A DNA stretch of 64,000 bases from Mesorhizobium mediterraneum (GCF_002284565.1 NZ_NPKI01000002.1:177240-241239), one strand, 5' to 3'; counted from the stretch's first letter, positions 1-9,024 are shown. Numbers and translations: made by a program. Notes: generated by a model not told the origin, from the sequence alone.

Positions 1-1
1 G

Positions 2-43
2 AAGGGCCTGGTGCTGAAAACCGAGTTCCTGAAGAAGGCGTGA
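2..43 (+). CDS. 3' end of a truncated gene
   Basis: The first 43 bases read in one frame as the last 13 codons of a protein ending LKTEFLKKA and a TGA stop. The rest of the gene lies outside the window, so the product cannot be named. Composition fits ordinary host coding sequence. The next 250 bases hold no convincing gene. Confidence 0.4.
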   Translation, partial: KGLVLKTEFLKKA

Positions 44-294
44 TCGGCTGAGAACGCCGCCTGCTCCATGATCTGCGCGGGCTCCTCGACCTTGCAAGCG
101 GAAGCCTCTGGGAATCGGCGCTTCTGAACCGCGCAGGCAGATGGCAGACACGGCATCGCTGCGGTGCGAAATGACGACGCCATGGCCGCGCAGGGCCGCT
201 CCTTGAAGGCCGTCGAAAGCGCAATATATCAATGACTAAGCGTGCGTTGCACGCGACGTGGTGCTTTGGTCAAACTTCATCTGTGGAGGTTGTC

Positions 295-657
295 ATGGCA
301 AACAATGTGATGGAAGGAAAGAAGGCCCAGGACTGGATCAACCTGATCCTTGCGGTCTGCCTGTTCGTCTCACCCTGGGTACTCGGCTTCGCTGCTGAAA
401 CCAATCCTGCGTGGAACGCCTGGATCGCCGGCGTTGTGCTCGGTGCTTTGGCTATCACGGCGCTTTCGGTATTCGCCGAGTGGGAAGAGTGGGTAAATCT
501 TGTTGTCGGGCTCTGGCTGATCGTTTCGCCCTGGCTGCTCGGCTTCATGGCGAACGCCAACGCGATGGCGACCCATATTGTCCTCGGCGTGCTGGTGGTT
601 GCGGCATCGGCCTGGGCGGTCTGGGACTCGCGTCATCATCCGCCGGCGCATGCGTGA
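295..657 (+). CDS. SPW-repeat membrane protein
   Basis: A 120-residue inner-membrane protein with two copies of the SPW repeat, SPWVLGF near residue 28 and SPWLLGF near residue 84, each in a hydrophobic segment. About four membrane spans are visible, ending in a short His-rich tail (DSRHHPPAHA). The start at 295 is preferred over an in-frame ATG at 232 because TGGAGG lies just upstream and the earlier 21 codons look non-coding. SPW proteins are small membrane proteins of unknown function, often seen in rhizobia. It stands alone, ahead of the acyltransferase gene and in the same direction. Confidence 0.8.
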   Translation: MANNVMEGKKAQDWINLILAVCLFVSPWVLGFAAETNPAWNAWIAGVVLGALAITALSVFAEWEEWVNLVVGLWLIVSPWLLGFMANANAMATHIVLGVLVVAASAWAVWDSRHHPPAHA

Positions 658-939
658 TCGGTGACGACCAAGGGGAGGAGCCCGCCGCTCGCGCGCCGGG
701 CTCCTCTAAAGCCTGAGATCGGTACGCAGGCCCGCTAGCCGGGCCAGTTATTCTACTTGTGCTCAAAAATCGGCCGCCGCGGCGGATGCAGACGGCGGCG
801 CTGATGTGCACGCCGACGAGCACGCCGCGAACCTCCACTTATGTTGCACTGCGTTAGATTTGTTGCATTGCAATATCCGCGCATCGCGTCGAGTCTTCGC
901 AACGGGTGGGCTTTTCAACGACCTACGCGAGGTATCGCC

Positions 940-2907
940 GTGTCAGCATCGTTTCGGCCTGATATCGAAGGGCTGCGTGCGCTGGCGGTGTCGGGCGTCG
1001 TCGCGTTCCATTTCGGTCTGTCGGACCTGCCGGGCGGCTTCACCGGCGTCGACATCTTCTTCGTCATCTCCGGCTATCTGATCACCGGCCAATTGCTGCG
1101 GGAAATCGCCGAGGACGGCCGGCTGAACCTGTGGCGCTTCTATGCAAGGCGCGCCCGGCGCCTGCTGCCGGCCTCGCTGTTCGTCATCCTCGTCACGCTG
1201 GTCGCAGGTTACTTCATCCTGTCGCCGGACGAACAGGCACTCTATTCGAAAGGCGCCATGTTCGCCTCGGCCTATGCGATCAATTTCTGGCTGATCCGCT
1301 GGGCGTTCGACTATTTCGCCCCCGATGCGGCGAACAACCCCTTCATCCACTTCTGGTCGCTCTCGGTCGAGGAGCAGTTCTACCTCGTATGGCCGGGGCT
1401 GCTTCTGCTGGCCGCATGGCTGCGCCCGGGCAAGCGCGCCGCGATCCTGGTGATCGGCGTCGCCGGCGTGGTGTCGTTCGCCGTCTGCGCCTGGCTCACC
1501 ACCGTGGCGCAGCCCTGGGCCTTCTATTTCTCGCCGCTCAGGGCCTGGGAATTTGCCGCCGGCGGCCTGGCGACGATGGCGCCGGCAAAATTCTGGCGGG
1601 AGCGCCCACAACTGGGCGCAGCATTGGCATGGTTTGGCCTGGCCCTGATCGCCGGTGCCTATCTGACCTTCAGCGAGCAGGACACCCCCTTCCCCGGCGT
1701 CGCGGCGGTGGTGCCGGTGGCCGGCACCGTGCTCCTGCTGCTCAGCGGTTCCGGCAATGCTCAAAGCGGACCCAGCGCCGTGCTGGCGCTGCCGCCGTTG
1801 CAATGGGTGGGGAAACTTTCCTACTCGCTCTATCTCTGGCATTGGCCGGTCATCGTCTATGCGACGATGATGGTTCCCGATCTTTCCTGGCCCGGGCGGC
1901 TTGCCTGCGCAGCATTGACGCTGGCGCTCTCGATCTTCACCTATAATTTTATCGAGAACCCGATCCGCCGCAACGGCTGGCTGATGGCGAATGCGGCGCG
2001 CGCGCTTGTCCCCGCCGCAATGCTGACCGGTGCCAGCGTGGTGGCGACCTATGCCAATGCGCGCCTTGCCGTGCACGATCTCGACCCCTCACAGCGCATC
2101 ATTGCCGAAACTGCCGCACAACCCTCCACTGCCCGCGCCAAGGTGGGCTGCGTTCTCGACTACGAGACCGTCACGCCGAAGCCTTGCGTGTTCGGCGCCA
2201 AGAACGCCGAGCACTCGATCGCGCTGTTCGGCGATTCGCACGCCGACCACTGGTCGACGCCGCTGATCGAGGCGGCGAAGAAGAACAATTACAAGGTCGT
2301 CACCTGGCTCAAATCCGCGTGCCGGGCCTCACGGCTGACGGTCTGGAGCTCGAAGCTGAAGCGCGACTACACCGAGTGCGATCAATGGCGCGAGCAATCG
2401 ATCAAGGAGATCATCGCCCTGCGCCCGAGCCTGGTGGTGATCTCGGAGATATCGCTGACCAGCTCGCGCAAACTGTCACCCGACGTGAAGGTGCCCGACA
2501 CCCAGGATCAGGACTGGCAGGCCGGTCTGCGCGCGACGCTGCAGGCCTTCAGCCAAGCCGGGCTGAAGGTCGCCTTCATCCGCGATGTGCCGTTCAACGG
2601 CATGTTCGCCGACACCTGCGTGGCCCGCGCGCTGTGGCGCGGACAGGCGCCGTCGGTATGTGACGCACCGCGAAGCGACGCCGCCAACGATGCCGTGGCC
2701 GCGGTGGAGCGCGATATCGTGCGCGCCATTCCCAACGCGACCTATATCGATATGACCAACCGGTTCTGCGACGCCAAGACCTGCCATGTCTTCATCGACG
2801 GCAAGCTGGCCTACCGCGATCGCCACCACATGGCGACGCCCTTTGCGCAAACGCTGGAGCCGCCGGTCGAGCGCGCGCTGTTCTCGAAGGTGGCGGCGGA
2901 GAAATAA
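940..2907 (+). CDS. Acyltransferase 3 family protein with SGNH domain (OafA/YrhL type)
   Basis: An integral membrane acyltransferase expected to O-acetylate a surface polysaccharide or peptidoglycan. The N-terminal half (about residues 1-350) is the multi-span acyltransferase-3 domain, opening with DIEGLRALAV and followed by a typical FFVISGYLIT segment. The C-terminal half (about 400-655) is a periplasmic SGNH hydrolase-like domain with FGDSHADHW and a late DRHHMA motif supplying the Asp-His pair. The family transfers acyl groups across the membrane. I choose GTG at 940, six bases after GCGAGGT, over an upstream ATG at 841, because family homology begins right after it; length would be 655 residues. 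It has no glycan genes beside it, so the target is unknown. Confidence 0.85.
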   Translation: MSASFRPDIEGLRALAVSGVVAFHFGLSDLPGGFTGVDIFFVISGYLITGQLLREIAEDGRLNLWRFYARRARRLLPASLFVILVTLVAGYFILSPDEQALYSKGAMFASAYAINFWLIRWAFDYFAPDAANNPFIHFWSLSVEEQFYLVWPGLLLLAAWLRPGKRAAILVIGVAGVVSFAVCAWLTTVAQPWAFYFSPLRAWEFAAGGLATMAPAKFWRERPQLGAALAWFGLALIAGAYLTFSEQDTPFPGVAAVVPVAGTVLLLLSGSGNAQSGPSAVLALPPLQWVGKLSYSLYLWHWPVIVYATMMVPDLSWPGRLACAALTLALSIFTYNFIENPIRRNGWLMANAARALVPAAMLTGASVVATYANARLAVHDLDPSQRIIAETAAQPSTARAKVGCVLDYETVTPKPCVFGAKNAEHSIALFGDSHADHWSTPLIEAAKKNNYKVVTWLKSACRASRLTVWSSKLKRDYTECDQWREQSIKEIIALRPSLVVISEISLTSSRKLSPDVKVPDTQDQDWQAGLRATLQAFSQAGLKVAFIRDVPFNGMFADTCVARALWRGQAPSVCDAPRSDAANDAVAAVERDIVRAIPNATYIDMTNRFCDAKTCHVFIDGKLAYRDRHHMATPFAQTLEPPVERALFSKVAAEK

Positions 2908-2940
2908 GGGCGGCGCAAGACGCGCCTTTCACCCCTCGTC

Positions 2941-3702
2941 TCAGTGCAGGCCAAACTCACGCAGCAGTTCTTCGCGATAGCGCACGAACCGGCTTTCGCT
3001 GCGATCGCGGGGGCGCGGCAGCTCAACCTCGACCAGCCGTGCCGTGCCGCCTTTCTCCCTGGGCAGGATCAGCACCCTGTCCGCAAGATAGATCGCTTCC
3101 TCCAGATCATGAGTGACCATGACCATGGTGACGTTCTCCTCGCTCCAGATGCGCGCCAGCTCCTCTTGCATGCCGATCTTGGTCATGGCGTCGAGCGCGC
3201 CTAGCGGCTCGTCGAGCAGCAGGATTTCAGGCTGCACGGTCAAGGCCCGGGCGATGCCGACGCGCTGCGCCATGCCGCCCGAAAGCTGCCGGGGATAGGC
3301 ATCGCTGAATTCGGCCAGGCCGACGAGCGCGGTATAGAAGCGGGCCTTGTCCTCGGCCTCCGCCTTGGGCACGCCCCGCACTTCGAGGCCAAAGGCGACG
3401 TTGCCGAGCACTGTCAGCCAGGGCAGCAGGCGCGGTTCCTGGAAGATGACCGCGCGCTCGGCGCCGACGCCATGGACCGGCTTGCCGTCGATCGCGACCC
3501 CGCCGCTGTCTGCTGCCTCCAGCCCGGCAAGAATGCGCAGCAGCGTGGTCTTGCCCGATCCGCTGGCGCCGACGATGACAAGACATTCGCCGGAGCGGAT
3601 ATCAAGGTTGAGCGCCCTCAGCACGGCAAGAGGGCGCCCACTGAGGGTGAAGGATTTGGAGAGGTCGCGTATGGTGACCTCGCCGCCGCTTGTGGTGGCC
3701 AT
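2941..3702 (-). CDS. ssuB: ABC transporter ATP-binding protein, SsuB/TauB type
   Basis: The ATPase of a nitrate/sulfonate/taurine-type importer, 253 residues. Walker A GASGSGKT is at 45-52, the Q-loop FQEP at about 87-90, the signature LSGGMAQR at 140-147, Walker B LLLDEP at 161-166 and the switch His in VTHD at 198. It is the last gene of a five-gene minus-strand operon (reductase, monooxygenase, permease, binding protein, ATPase) and follows the binding-protein gene by 16 bases. The operon points to uptake and oxidative desulfonation of an organosulfur compound. The symbol is by family; the exact substrate is not readable from sequence. Confidence 0.85.
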   Translation of the reverse strand: MATTSGGEVTIRDLSKSFTLSGRPLAVLRALNLDIRSGECLVIVGASGSGKTTLLRILAGLEAADSGGVAIDGKPVHGVGAERAVIFQEPRLLPWLTVLGNVAFGLEVRGVPKAEAEDKARFYTALVGLAEFSDAYPRQLSGGMAQRVGIARALTVQPEILLLDEPLGALDAMTKIGMQEELARIWSEENVTMVMVTHDLEEAIYLADRVLILPREKGGTARLVEVELPRPRDRSESRFVRYREELLREFGLH

Positions 3703-3718
3703 GGCGCCCGTCTCCCGG

Positions 3719-4717
3719 TCAGTTGGTCTTCGTTTCGCCGCGCCGGTAAAGGATGTCAGCGGCTTTCAGCTTGCCCTTGGGCAAGCGGCCGTCGCGCTCG
3801 AGCACGCTGACCCAGAAGTCGATGTCACGATCGTCAGCCTTCGCCCCTTCGCGCAGGCCGAAGCCGGTCCAGTAGCGTGCCAGCGCGCCATTTTCGCCGC
3901 GCTTGTCGAGGATGTCCGCAAGCACCTTGCGCGCCTCGTCCGGGTTCTGGCGCGACCAGTCGGCGGCGCGCGCCGACTGCTCGACGAAATTGCGGGCCCC
4001 CTCCGGATGCGCCGTGATGAAGTCGCGCCGCAGGACGATGAAGCCGCCGGCCAGTTCGCCCAGCACATCGGTGTCGTTGAACACGCCGCGCACGCCGCCA
4101 TTGTCGACAAGGGCGCCGGCAAACGTCGCCTGCCAATAGCCGAGTGCCGCGATATCGACCTGGCGCGACCGCAAGGTCTGTTCAAGCTGTGGCCCGGGCA
4201 CCACGACGAGGTTGGCGGCATCCGGCGGCAGGCCGGCGCCGTGCAGCGCCTCGCGCACGGTATAGTCGAGATGGGCGCCGAGCGTGTTGACCGCAATGGT
4301 CTTGCCGGTGATGTCGGCAATCGATTTGATCGGACTGTCTTCCAGCACGTAGAAGACGCTGCGCACTTGGCTGTTGATGCCGTTGCTTGGATAGGCGGCG
4401 ACGAAGTCGTTGCCACCGGAGATCGAATTGATCACCGCAGCGGTTGCGGCCGAGCCGAGATCGACGCTGCCGGAGGCGAGCGCGAACAGCGATTCCGGGC
4501 CGCCGCCGGAGTAGCCGACATTCTCCAGCTTGACGCCGAAATCCTTGAAATAGCCGAGCTCGTCCGCCAGCTCATGCGGCGAGATGCTGCCGCGGCTGGC
4601 AAGGTAGCGCAACGTGACCGGCGCGGCTTGCGCAGCGGCAAAGCGAGGCAGGCCGGCGGCGATGATGCCGGCGGCAAAGGGAGCGCCGGCAAGCAGGGAA
4701 CGGCGAGTGATTGGCAT
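3719..4717 (-). CDS. ssuA: ABC transporter substrate-binding protein, aliphatic sulfonate type
   Basis: A 332-residue periplasmic binding protein of the SsuA/TauA/NrtA family. The N-terminus has a twin-arginine-like start (ITRRSLLAG) followed by a hydrophobic stretch and a likely cleavage after AAAQA, so export may use Tat or Sec. The mature part shows the family layout: an early strand LRYLASRG, then LADELGYFKDFGVKLE and a Gly-Ser-rich ligand loop (YSGGGPES). It sits between the permease (73 bases upstream in transcription order) and the ATPase. The gap before it carries a short tandem repeat. The ligand is unknown; sulfonates are the family default and the flavin enzymes upstream support that. 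Confidence 0.8.
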   Translation of the reverse strand: MPITRRSLLAGAPFAAGIIAAGLPRFAAAQAAPVTLRYLASRGSISPHELADELGYFKDFGVKLENVGYSGGGPESLFALASGSVDLGSAATAAVINSISGGNDFVAAYPSNGINSQVRSVFYVLEDSPIKSIADITGKTIAVNTLGAHLDYTVREALHGAGLPPDAANLVVVPGPQLEQTLRSRQVDIAALGYWQATFAGALVDNGGVRGVFNDTDVLGELAGGFIVLRRDFITAHPEGARNFVEQSARAADWSRQNPDEARKVLADILDKRGENGALARYWTGFGLREGAKADDRDIDFWVSVLERDGRLPKGKLKAADILYRRGETKTN

Positions 4718-4731
4718 GGTCCGGTCTTTCT

Positions 4732-4779
4732 TGTTGGAGAGGTTGGCCTGTTGGAGAGGATGGCCTGTTGGAGAGATGG
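4732..4779. repeat. 17-bp tandem repeat, about 2.8 copies
   Basis: The unit TGTTGGAGAGGNTGGCC is present at 4732-4748 and 4749-4765, with a shortened third copy at 4766-4779. It fills most of the gap between the permease stop and the binding-protein start. On the transcribed strand it gives CTCTCC-rich repeats, so it is unlikely to supply extra ribosome-binding sites. Confidence 0.85.
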
Positions 4780-4789
4780 TGAGAGCTGG

Positions 4790-5638
4790 TCAGTCGATGG
4801 GATCGCTCCAGCGGCAGAGCCGCCGCTGCAGGCTGACCAGGGCCTGGTTGGCGATCAGGCCGAGCCCGGCGAGGATGACGATCGCCGCAAACATCAGCGG
4901 GATCTGGAAGTTGTACTGCGCGTTCATCACCTGGAAGCCGATACCCTTGTTGGCGCCGATCATTTCGGAGGCGATCAGCAACAAGAGCGCCGTGGTCGCA
5001 CTCAGCCTTAAGCCCACGAAGATCGACGGGACGGCCCCTGGAAGCACGACACGGCGAAACACGGTGAGCCGCGCGGCGCCGTAGACCCGGGCCATCTCGA
5101 GCAGTTTCGGATCGACTTGCTTGACGCCGCTGATGGTGTTGAGCAGCAGCGGAAACAGCGTCGCCCAGAAGATGACGAAGACCTTTGATGCCTCCCCCAG
5201 CCCGAGCAGCAGGATGAACACCGGGTAGAGCGCCAGCGCCGAGGTCTGCCGGAAAACCTGCAGGATCGGATCAAGCGCGGTTTCGACGGCGCGCACCTGG
5301 CCCATGAACAGACCGAGCGGGATAGCAACCGCCACGGCCGCCGCGAAGGCGAGGCCGGCGCGCTGCAGGCTGATGGCGATGTCGCCAAGCAAGGTGCCGC
5401 CGGCCAGACCGTTCCACAATGCGATGACGATCGTGTCGATCGGCGGCAATACCGCGGCGTTGACCCATCCCGCGCGGCTCGAGACCTGCCAGATCGCGAG
5501 GAAGGCGATCAGGATGCCGTAGCGGGACAGGAAGCGGACGACAGTCCGATTGGCCAGGCGAGGGAAATCGGCGCCAAGGCTGGTTCTGTCGGCATGTGCA
5601 GGGATCGTGACCCGCTGCTCGATGTGTTGCAAACTCAT
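4790..5638 (-). CDS. ssuC: ABC transporter permease, SsuC type
   Basis: A 282-residue inner-membrane permease with about six spans beginning near residue 40. The cytoplasmic EAA loop that docks the ATPase is visible as ARVYGAARLTVFRRVVLPGA, about residues 180-199. Length and layout match SsuC/TauC proteins. It lies 26 bases after the flavin monooxygenase gene and before the binding-protein gene, in one minus-strand unit, and would pair with the ATPase and binding protein downstream. Confidence 0.85.
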   Translation of the reverse strand: MSLQHIEQRVTIPAHADRTSLGADFPRLANRTVVRFLSRYGILIAFLAIWQVSSRAGWVNAAVLPPIDTIVIALWNGLAGGTLLGDIAISLQRAGLAFAAAVAVAIPLGLFMGQVRAVETALDPILQVFRQTSALALYPVFILLLGLGEASKVFVIFWATLFPLLLNTISGVKQVDPKLLEMARVYGAARLTVFRRVVLPGAVPSIFVGLRLSATTALLLLIASEMIGANKGIGFQVMNAQYNFQIPLMFAAIVILAGLGLIANQALVSLQRRLCRWSDPID

Positions 5639-5664
5639 CGTCTTGCCCTTCGCTTTAAGAGAAT

Positions 5665-7029
5665 CTATTCGGCGGCCAGCACCTTCGAGCGGGCGGCGGT
5701 CCAGGGGTTTTCCGGTCGCCTGAGGCCGAGATTCTCGCGCAGCGTCCTGCCTTCGTAGGCGGTGCGGAACAGGCCGCGGCGCTGCAGCTCGGGGATCACC
5801 AGGTCGACAAAGTCATCAAGCGCGCCAGGCAGCCATGGCGGCAGGATATTGAAGCCGTCGGCGGCCTCGTTGCCGAACCATTCCTCCAGCTGATCGGCGA
5901 CCTGCACCGCGCTGCCGATGACGGTGTAGTGGCCGCGGGCCGTTGCCACCCACTGGTAGAGCTGGCGGATGGTGAAGTTGTGCTCGTCGGCGATCTGGCG
6001 GATCAGCGCCTGGCGGCTCTTCATGCCTTCGGTTTCTTTGCTCGGCGGCAGCGGTCCGTCGAGCGGATAACCGGTGATGTCGAGCGTCTGGCCGGCCAGC
6101 CCGTTGAGCAGGGCGACGCCATCCTCGGGCAGGATCAGCTCGTTCAGCTGCTGGTACTTGGCGCGGGCTTCCTCTTCGGTGCGGCCGACGAAGGGCGCCA
6201 CGCCCGGCATGATCAGCACCTGTCCGGGATCGCGGCCGGCAGCCTTCACACGAGCCTTGATGTCACGATAGAATTCTTGCGCCGAGGCCAGGTTCTGATG
6301 GGCGGTGAAGATGACCTCAGCCGATTGGGCGGCGAGCTTGCGGCCGTCCTCCGACTGCCCGGCCTGCACCACCACCGGGTGCCCTTGCACCGGGCGCGGC
6401 ACATTGAGCGGGCCTTTGACGCTGAAATGCTGGCCCTTGTGGTCGATGTCGTGAAGCTTGTCCTTGTCGTAGAAGCGGCCCGACTTCTTGTCGCGGATGA
6501 AGGCGTCGTCTTCCCAGCTGTCCCACAGCGCCTTGACCGTCTCGACATGCTCATGCGCGCGGGCATAGCGCTCGGCGTGGTTCGGCTGGACGTCGCGGTT
6601 GAAATTGCGCGCGGTGTCGTCACCCGCCGAGGTCACGACGTTCCAGCCGGCCCGGCCATTCGACAGAAGGTCGAGCGACGCGAATTTGCGGGCGAGCGTA
6701 TAAGGCTCCTCATAGGTGGTGGAGGCGGTGGCGATGAAGCCCAGATTGGTGGTGAGCGGCGCCAATGCGGCAAACAGCGTCACCGGCTCGAACCCGGCGA
6801 TCTTGGCATTGCCGCCTTCGCGGGCGCCGAGGCCAACGGTCAGATTGTCGGCGAGGAAATAGGCGTCGAACAGGCCGCGCTCGGCGGTCAGCGCGAGCTG
6901 CCTGTGGAACTCGAAATTCGTCGCGCCGTCGGCCGGCGCCTCAGGATGGCGCCAGGCTGCGATATGCTGTCCGCCACCGGGCAGGAAGGCACCAAGCTTG
7001 ATCTGTCTGGACTTGCTGGGTCTGGTCAT
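5665..7029 (-). CDS. LLM-class flavin-dependent monooxygenase, NtaA/SnaA/DszA family
   Basis: A 454-residue FMN-dependent monooxygenase. The luciferase-like fold starts QIKLGAFLPGGGQHIAAWRH, then FDAYFLADNL, and carries the family block NGRAGWNVVTSAGDDTARNF near residues 125-145, where FMN and substrate are bound. Members (NtaA, SnaA, DszA, DmoA) use FMNH2 delivered by a separate reductase to oxidise sulfur or amine compounds. The flavin reductase gene lies immediately upstream and a sulfonate-type ABC transporter immediately downstream, so a desulfonation or sulfide oxidation role is likely. It is not SsuD itself, which is shorter. Substrate unresolved. Confidence 0.85.
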   Translation of the reverse strand: MTRPSKSRQIKLGAFLPGGGQHIAAWRHPEAPADGATNFEFHRQLALTAERGLFDAYFLADNLTVGLGAREGGNAKIAGFEPVTLFAALAPLTTNLGFIATASTTYEEPYTLARKFASLDLLSNGRAGWNVVTSAGDDTARNFNRDVQPNHAERYARAHEHVETVKALWDSWEDDAFIRDKKSGRFYDKDKLHDIDHKGQHFSVKGPLNVPRPVQGHPVVVQAGQSEDGRKLAAQSAEVIFTAHQNLASAQEFYRDIKARVKAAGRDPGQVLIMPGVAPFVGRTEEEARAKYQQLNELILPEDGVALLNGLAGQTLDITGYPLDGPLPPSKETEGMKSRQALIRQIADEHNFTIRQLYQWVATARGHYTVIGSAVQVADQLEEWFGNEAADGFNILPPWLPGALDDFVDLVIPELQRRGLFRTAYEGRTLRENLGLRRPENPWTAARSKVLAAE

Positions 7030-7077
7030 TGCGGGTTCCTTCTGTGCTGTGCGGAAAGGGAATCGGCTGACCGGTGT

Positions 7078-7635
7078 TCAGGCGGCAAGACCGACGCTGC
7101 GTGGCGTTCCGGCCACCCGGCATGCTTCGGCGACCGCTTGCCTGACGCGAGAATGGATGGCTTCGGAGACCAGCACGCCGTCGGCGAAGTCCTTGTCGGA
7201 GGCGTAGATCGCGGTCGGCAGGGTCAGTGCCTCGAAGAAACCGAACAGCGGCCGCAGCTGATGTTCGACAACCAGCGAATGACGATCGCCACCGCCAGTT
7301 GCAGCGAGGATGACCGGTTTTCCCCTCAGGGACGACGGGTCGAGCAGGTCGAAGAAATGCTTGAAAAGCCCGGTGTAGCTGCCTTTGAAAGTCGGCGAGC
7401 CAACCACCAGGACATCGGCACCCAGCAATCGCTCGACGATGCTCCTGGCCAGCGGATCCAGATCGCCGATGCGCCTTGCCAGCGGGAAGGATTGGCCGAG
7501 ATCCTCGATGTCGAAAACGGTCGAGGCTGCACCGGTGCTGCTCGACACTTCCGCGACGATGTGGCTGATGAATGCCTTGGTCTTCGACGGACGGGTCAGG
7601 TTGCCCGACAGCCCCACCACCAGTTTATTCGGCAT
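7078..7635 (-). CDS. msuE: NADPH-dependent FMN reductase, MsuE/SsuE family
   Basis: A 185-residue flavodoxin-like reductase that would supply FMNH2 to the neighbouring monooxygenase. The flavin phosphate-binding start VVGLSGNLTRPSKTK is at residues 6-20, the GSPTFKGSYTGLFKHFFDLL block at about 78-97, and ATGGGDRHSL near 111-120, all typical of MsuE. It is the first gene of the minus-strand organosulfur operon; an AT-rich stretch (7660-7700) before it is the likely promoter region. Family call firm, MsuE versus SsuE less so. Confidence 0.8.
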   Translation of the reverse strand: MPNKLVVGLSGNLTRPSKTKAFISHIVAEVSSSTGAASTVFDIEDLGQSFPLARRIGDLDPLARSIVERLLGADVLVVGSPTFKGSYTGLFKHFFDLLDPSSLRGKPVILAATGGGDRHSLVVEHQLRPLFGFFEALTLPTAIYASDKDFADGVLVSEAIHSRVRQAVAEACRVAGTPRSVGLAA

Positions 7636-7873
7636 TTCGGTCTCCTCGCAAAACGGCTTGTGTGTAGTAACTCTACTGAGTTTATAGAATTAAATGAGCG
7701 AGAAGATTTCAAAACGAGCCCGCCAAGCGGATTGAGTTTGCGGCACATCGCCGTTGATTGGTTCATTCGACGCGCAATGCCGACGCCGAGGTTTAGGGCA
7801 AGGGCGCCTTGACCGCATTCCGGCCACGCGTTGATGATCAAGCGCACCAAAGGCATCGCCCCGGGGGATTCGC

Positions 7874-8470
7874 ATGAAAACAGCTGTTCTGACGTCTCTG
7901 CTCCTGGCCTGTTTGTTGGCATCGCCGGCGCAGGCGGGATGGAAGCCGATTGAGACGGTCGAGACCTACGCCGTTTCAGGACAGACCGGTCCCCAGCTCC
8001 ATGCCTCGATGGGCGAGCGGGGGCCGATGATCGGCAAAGGCAAGGTCCGTGCCATGGCCTACACCAATTTCAAGCTGACCTGGGTCAGGGATTATCAGCG
8101 ACAAGGCAATGCCTGCGTGCTGGTATCGGCGCGGCCGAAGCTCATCATAACCTACACCTTGCCCAAAACGTCCGGGCCGGTGCCGACCGCCGTGCAGAAG
8201 AGCTGGGACGTTTTTGCCACTGGCCTCGCCGCCCACGAAAAGGTGCATGGCGACATCATCGTCGACATGGTCCGCAAGATCGAGACGGCCACCATCGGCC
8301 TGTCCGTCCCCGACGATCCCGGTTGCAAAAAGATCAGGACCGAAATGACCAGGCGGCTTGCCGAACTCTCCCAGGCGCAGCGACAGGCAAGCCGCGATTT
8401 CGACCGGGTAGAATTCGCCCCACGCGGCAATCTGCAGCAGCTCATCGTGAATTTGCTGATGGGGCGGTAG
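7874..8470 (+). CDS. Secreted DUF922 protein, putative zinc-dependent protease
   Basis: A 198-residue exported protein: Sec signal MKTAVLTSLLLACLLASPAQA with cleavage after AQA near residue 21. The mature part has the DUF922 layout: an early ETYAVSG strand, a central TYTLPK strand, and a helix with the HExxH-like motif AAHEKVHGD near residues 116-124 that would bind zinc. Two conserved Cys (about 77 and 152) may form a disulfide. DUF922 proteins are predicted metalloproteases of unknown target. The gene is divergent from the organosulfur operon; a facing pair of REP-like repeats follows it. Confidence 0.75.
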   Translation: MKTAVLTSLLLACLLASPAQAGWKPIETVETYAVSGQTGPQLHASMGERGPMIGKGKVRAMAYTNFKLTWVRDYQRQGNACVLVSARPKLIITYTLPKTSGPVPTAVQKSWDVFATGLAAHEKVHGDIIVDMVRKIETATIGLSVPDDPGCKKIRTEMTRRLAELSQAQRQASRDFDRVEFAPRGNLQQLIVNLLMGR

Positions 8471-8489
8471 TAGAGGATGGAGCGAAGCA

Positions 8490-8646
8490 CCCCCCTCTGC
8501 CCTGCCGGGCATCTCCCCCTCAAGGGGGGAGATCGGCTGACCGCAACGCCGCACCTCGTCCTTCAACATCCGCGATTGAGGCCGGAGCGATGCGAAGGCG
8601 TAATCTCCCCCCTTGAGGGGGAGATGCCCGGCAGGGCAGAGGGGGG
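8490..8646. repeat. Facing pair of REP-like palindromic elements
   Basis: A roughly 44-base element at 8490-8533 (core CATCTCCCCCTC, preceded by CTCTGCCCTGCCGGG) is repeated in inverted orientation at 8603-8646, 69 bases apart. Each copy contains its own CTCCCC...GGGGAG hairpin, and the pair can fold into one long stem. Related hairpins occur at 16697-16739 and 61265-61303. These look like interspersed palindromic elements typical of rhizobial intergenic DNA. Confidence 0.8.
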
Positions 8647-8655
8647 TCGGCGGCG

Positions 8656-9024
8656 ATGAGCCACTATCCTGTGCCGCCAATCAACCGCCGCAATGCGCGC
8701 AAGATGCGTAAAGTCATGACGGATGCCGAACTGAAACTCTGGAACGAGATCAGAGCGCATCGCCTCATGGGACTGGCGTTTCGGCGCCAAATGCCCATCG
8801 CTGGCTACATCGTCGATTTTGCTTGCCCGGACAGAAAGCTGATCGTCGAACCAGATGGTTCCCAGCATGCCCGGGCCGAGGCCTCGGCGTCGGATGCCGC
8901 GAGAACGGCAAAGCTTGAAGCGCTGGGCTGGGCCATCCTGCGCTTCTGGAACGACGACGTCATTCGTGACCTCGATAATGTCTGCCAGCACATAGTCATC
9001 GAGGCCGGCGCGGACAGGCGCTGA
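8656..9024 (+). CDS. DUF559 (Vsr-like fold) endonuclease-domain protein
   Basis: A 122-residue protein of the DUF559 family, which has a restriction-endonuclease-like fold related to very-short-patch-repair nucleases. Typical features are the N-terminal NARKMRKVMTDAELKLWNEI helix, RLMGLAFRRQMPIAGYIVDFAC with the acidic Asp, KLIVEPDGSQH carrying the Glu-x-Asp-Gly pair, and the end AILRFWNDDVI. The real in vivo role is unknown. The start directly follows the REP pair. It is convergent with epmA, with three bases between the stops. Confidence 0.8.
   Translation: MSHYPVPPINRRNARKMRKVMTDAELKLWNEIRAHRLMGLAFRRQMPIAGYIVDFACPDRKLIVEPDGSQHARAEASASDAARTAKLEALGWAILRFWNDDVIRDLDNVCQHIVIEAGADRR

Noticed and set aside
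943..2076. Long minus-strand frame (377 codons) opposite the acyltransferase gene
   Set aside because: Rich in Arg/Gly/His/Gln with no motif; it is the antisense shadow of a clearly coding frame in high-GC DNA.
3347..5011. Plus-strand frame of 554 codons across the ABC transporter genes
   Set aside because: Runs antisense through three well-recognised minus-strand genes and has no domain.
5929..7812. Plus-strand frame of 627 codons
   Set aside because: Antisense shadow of the flavin monooxygenase and reductase genes.
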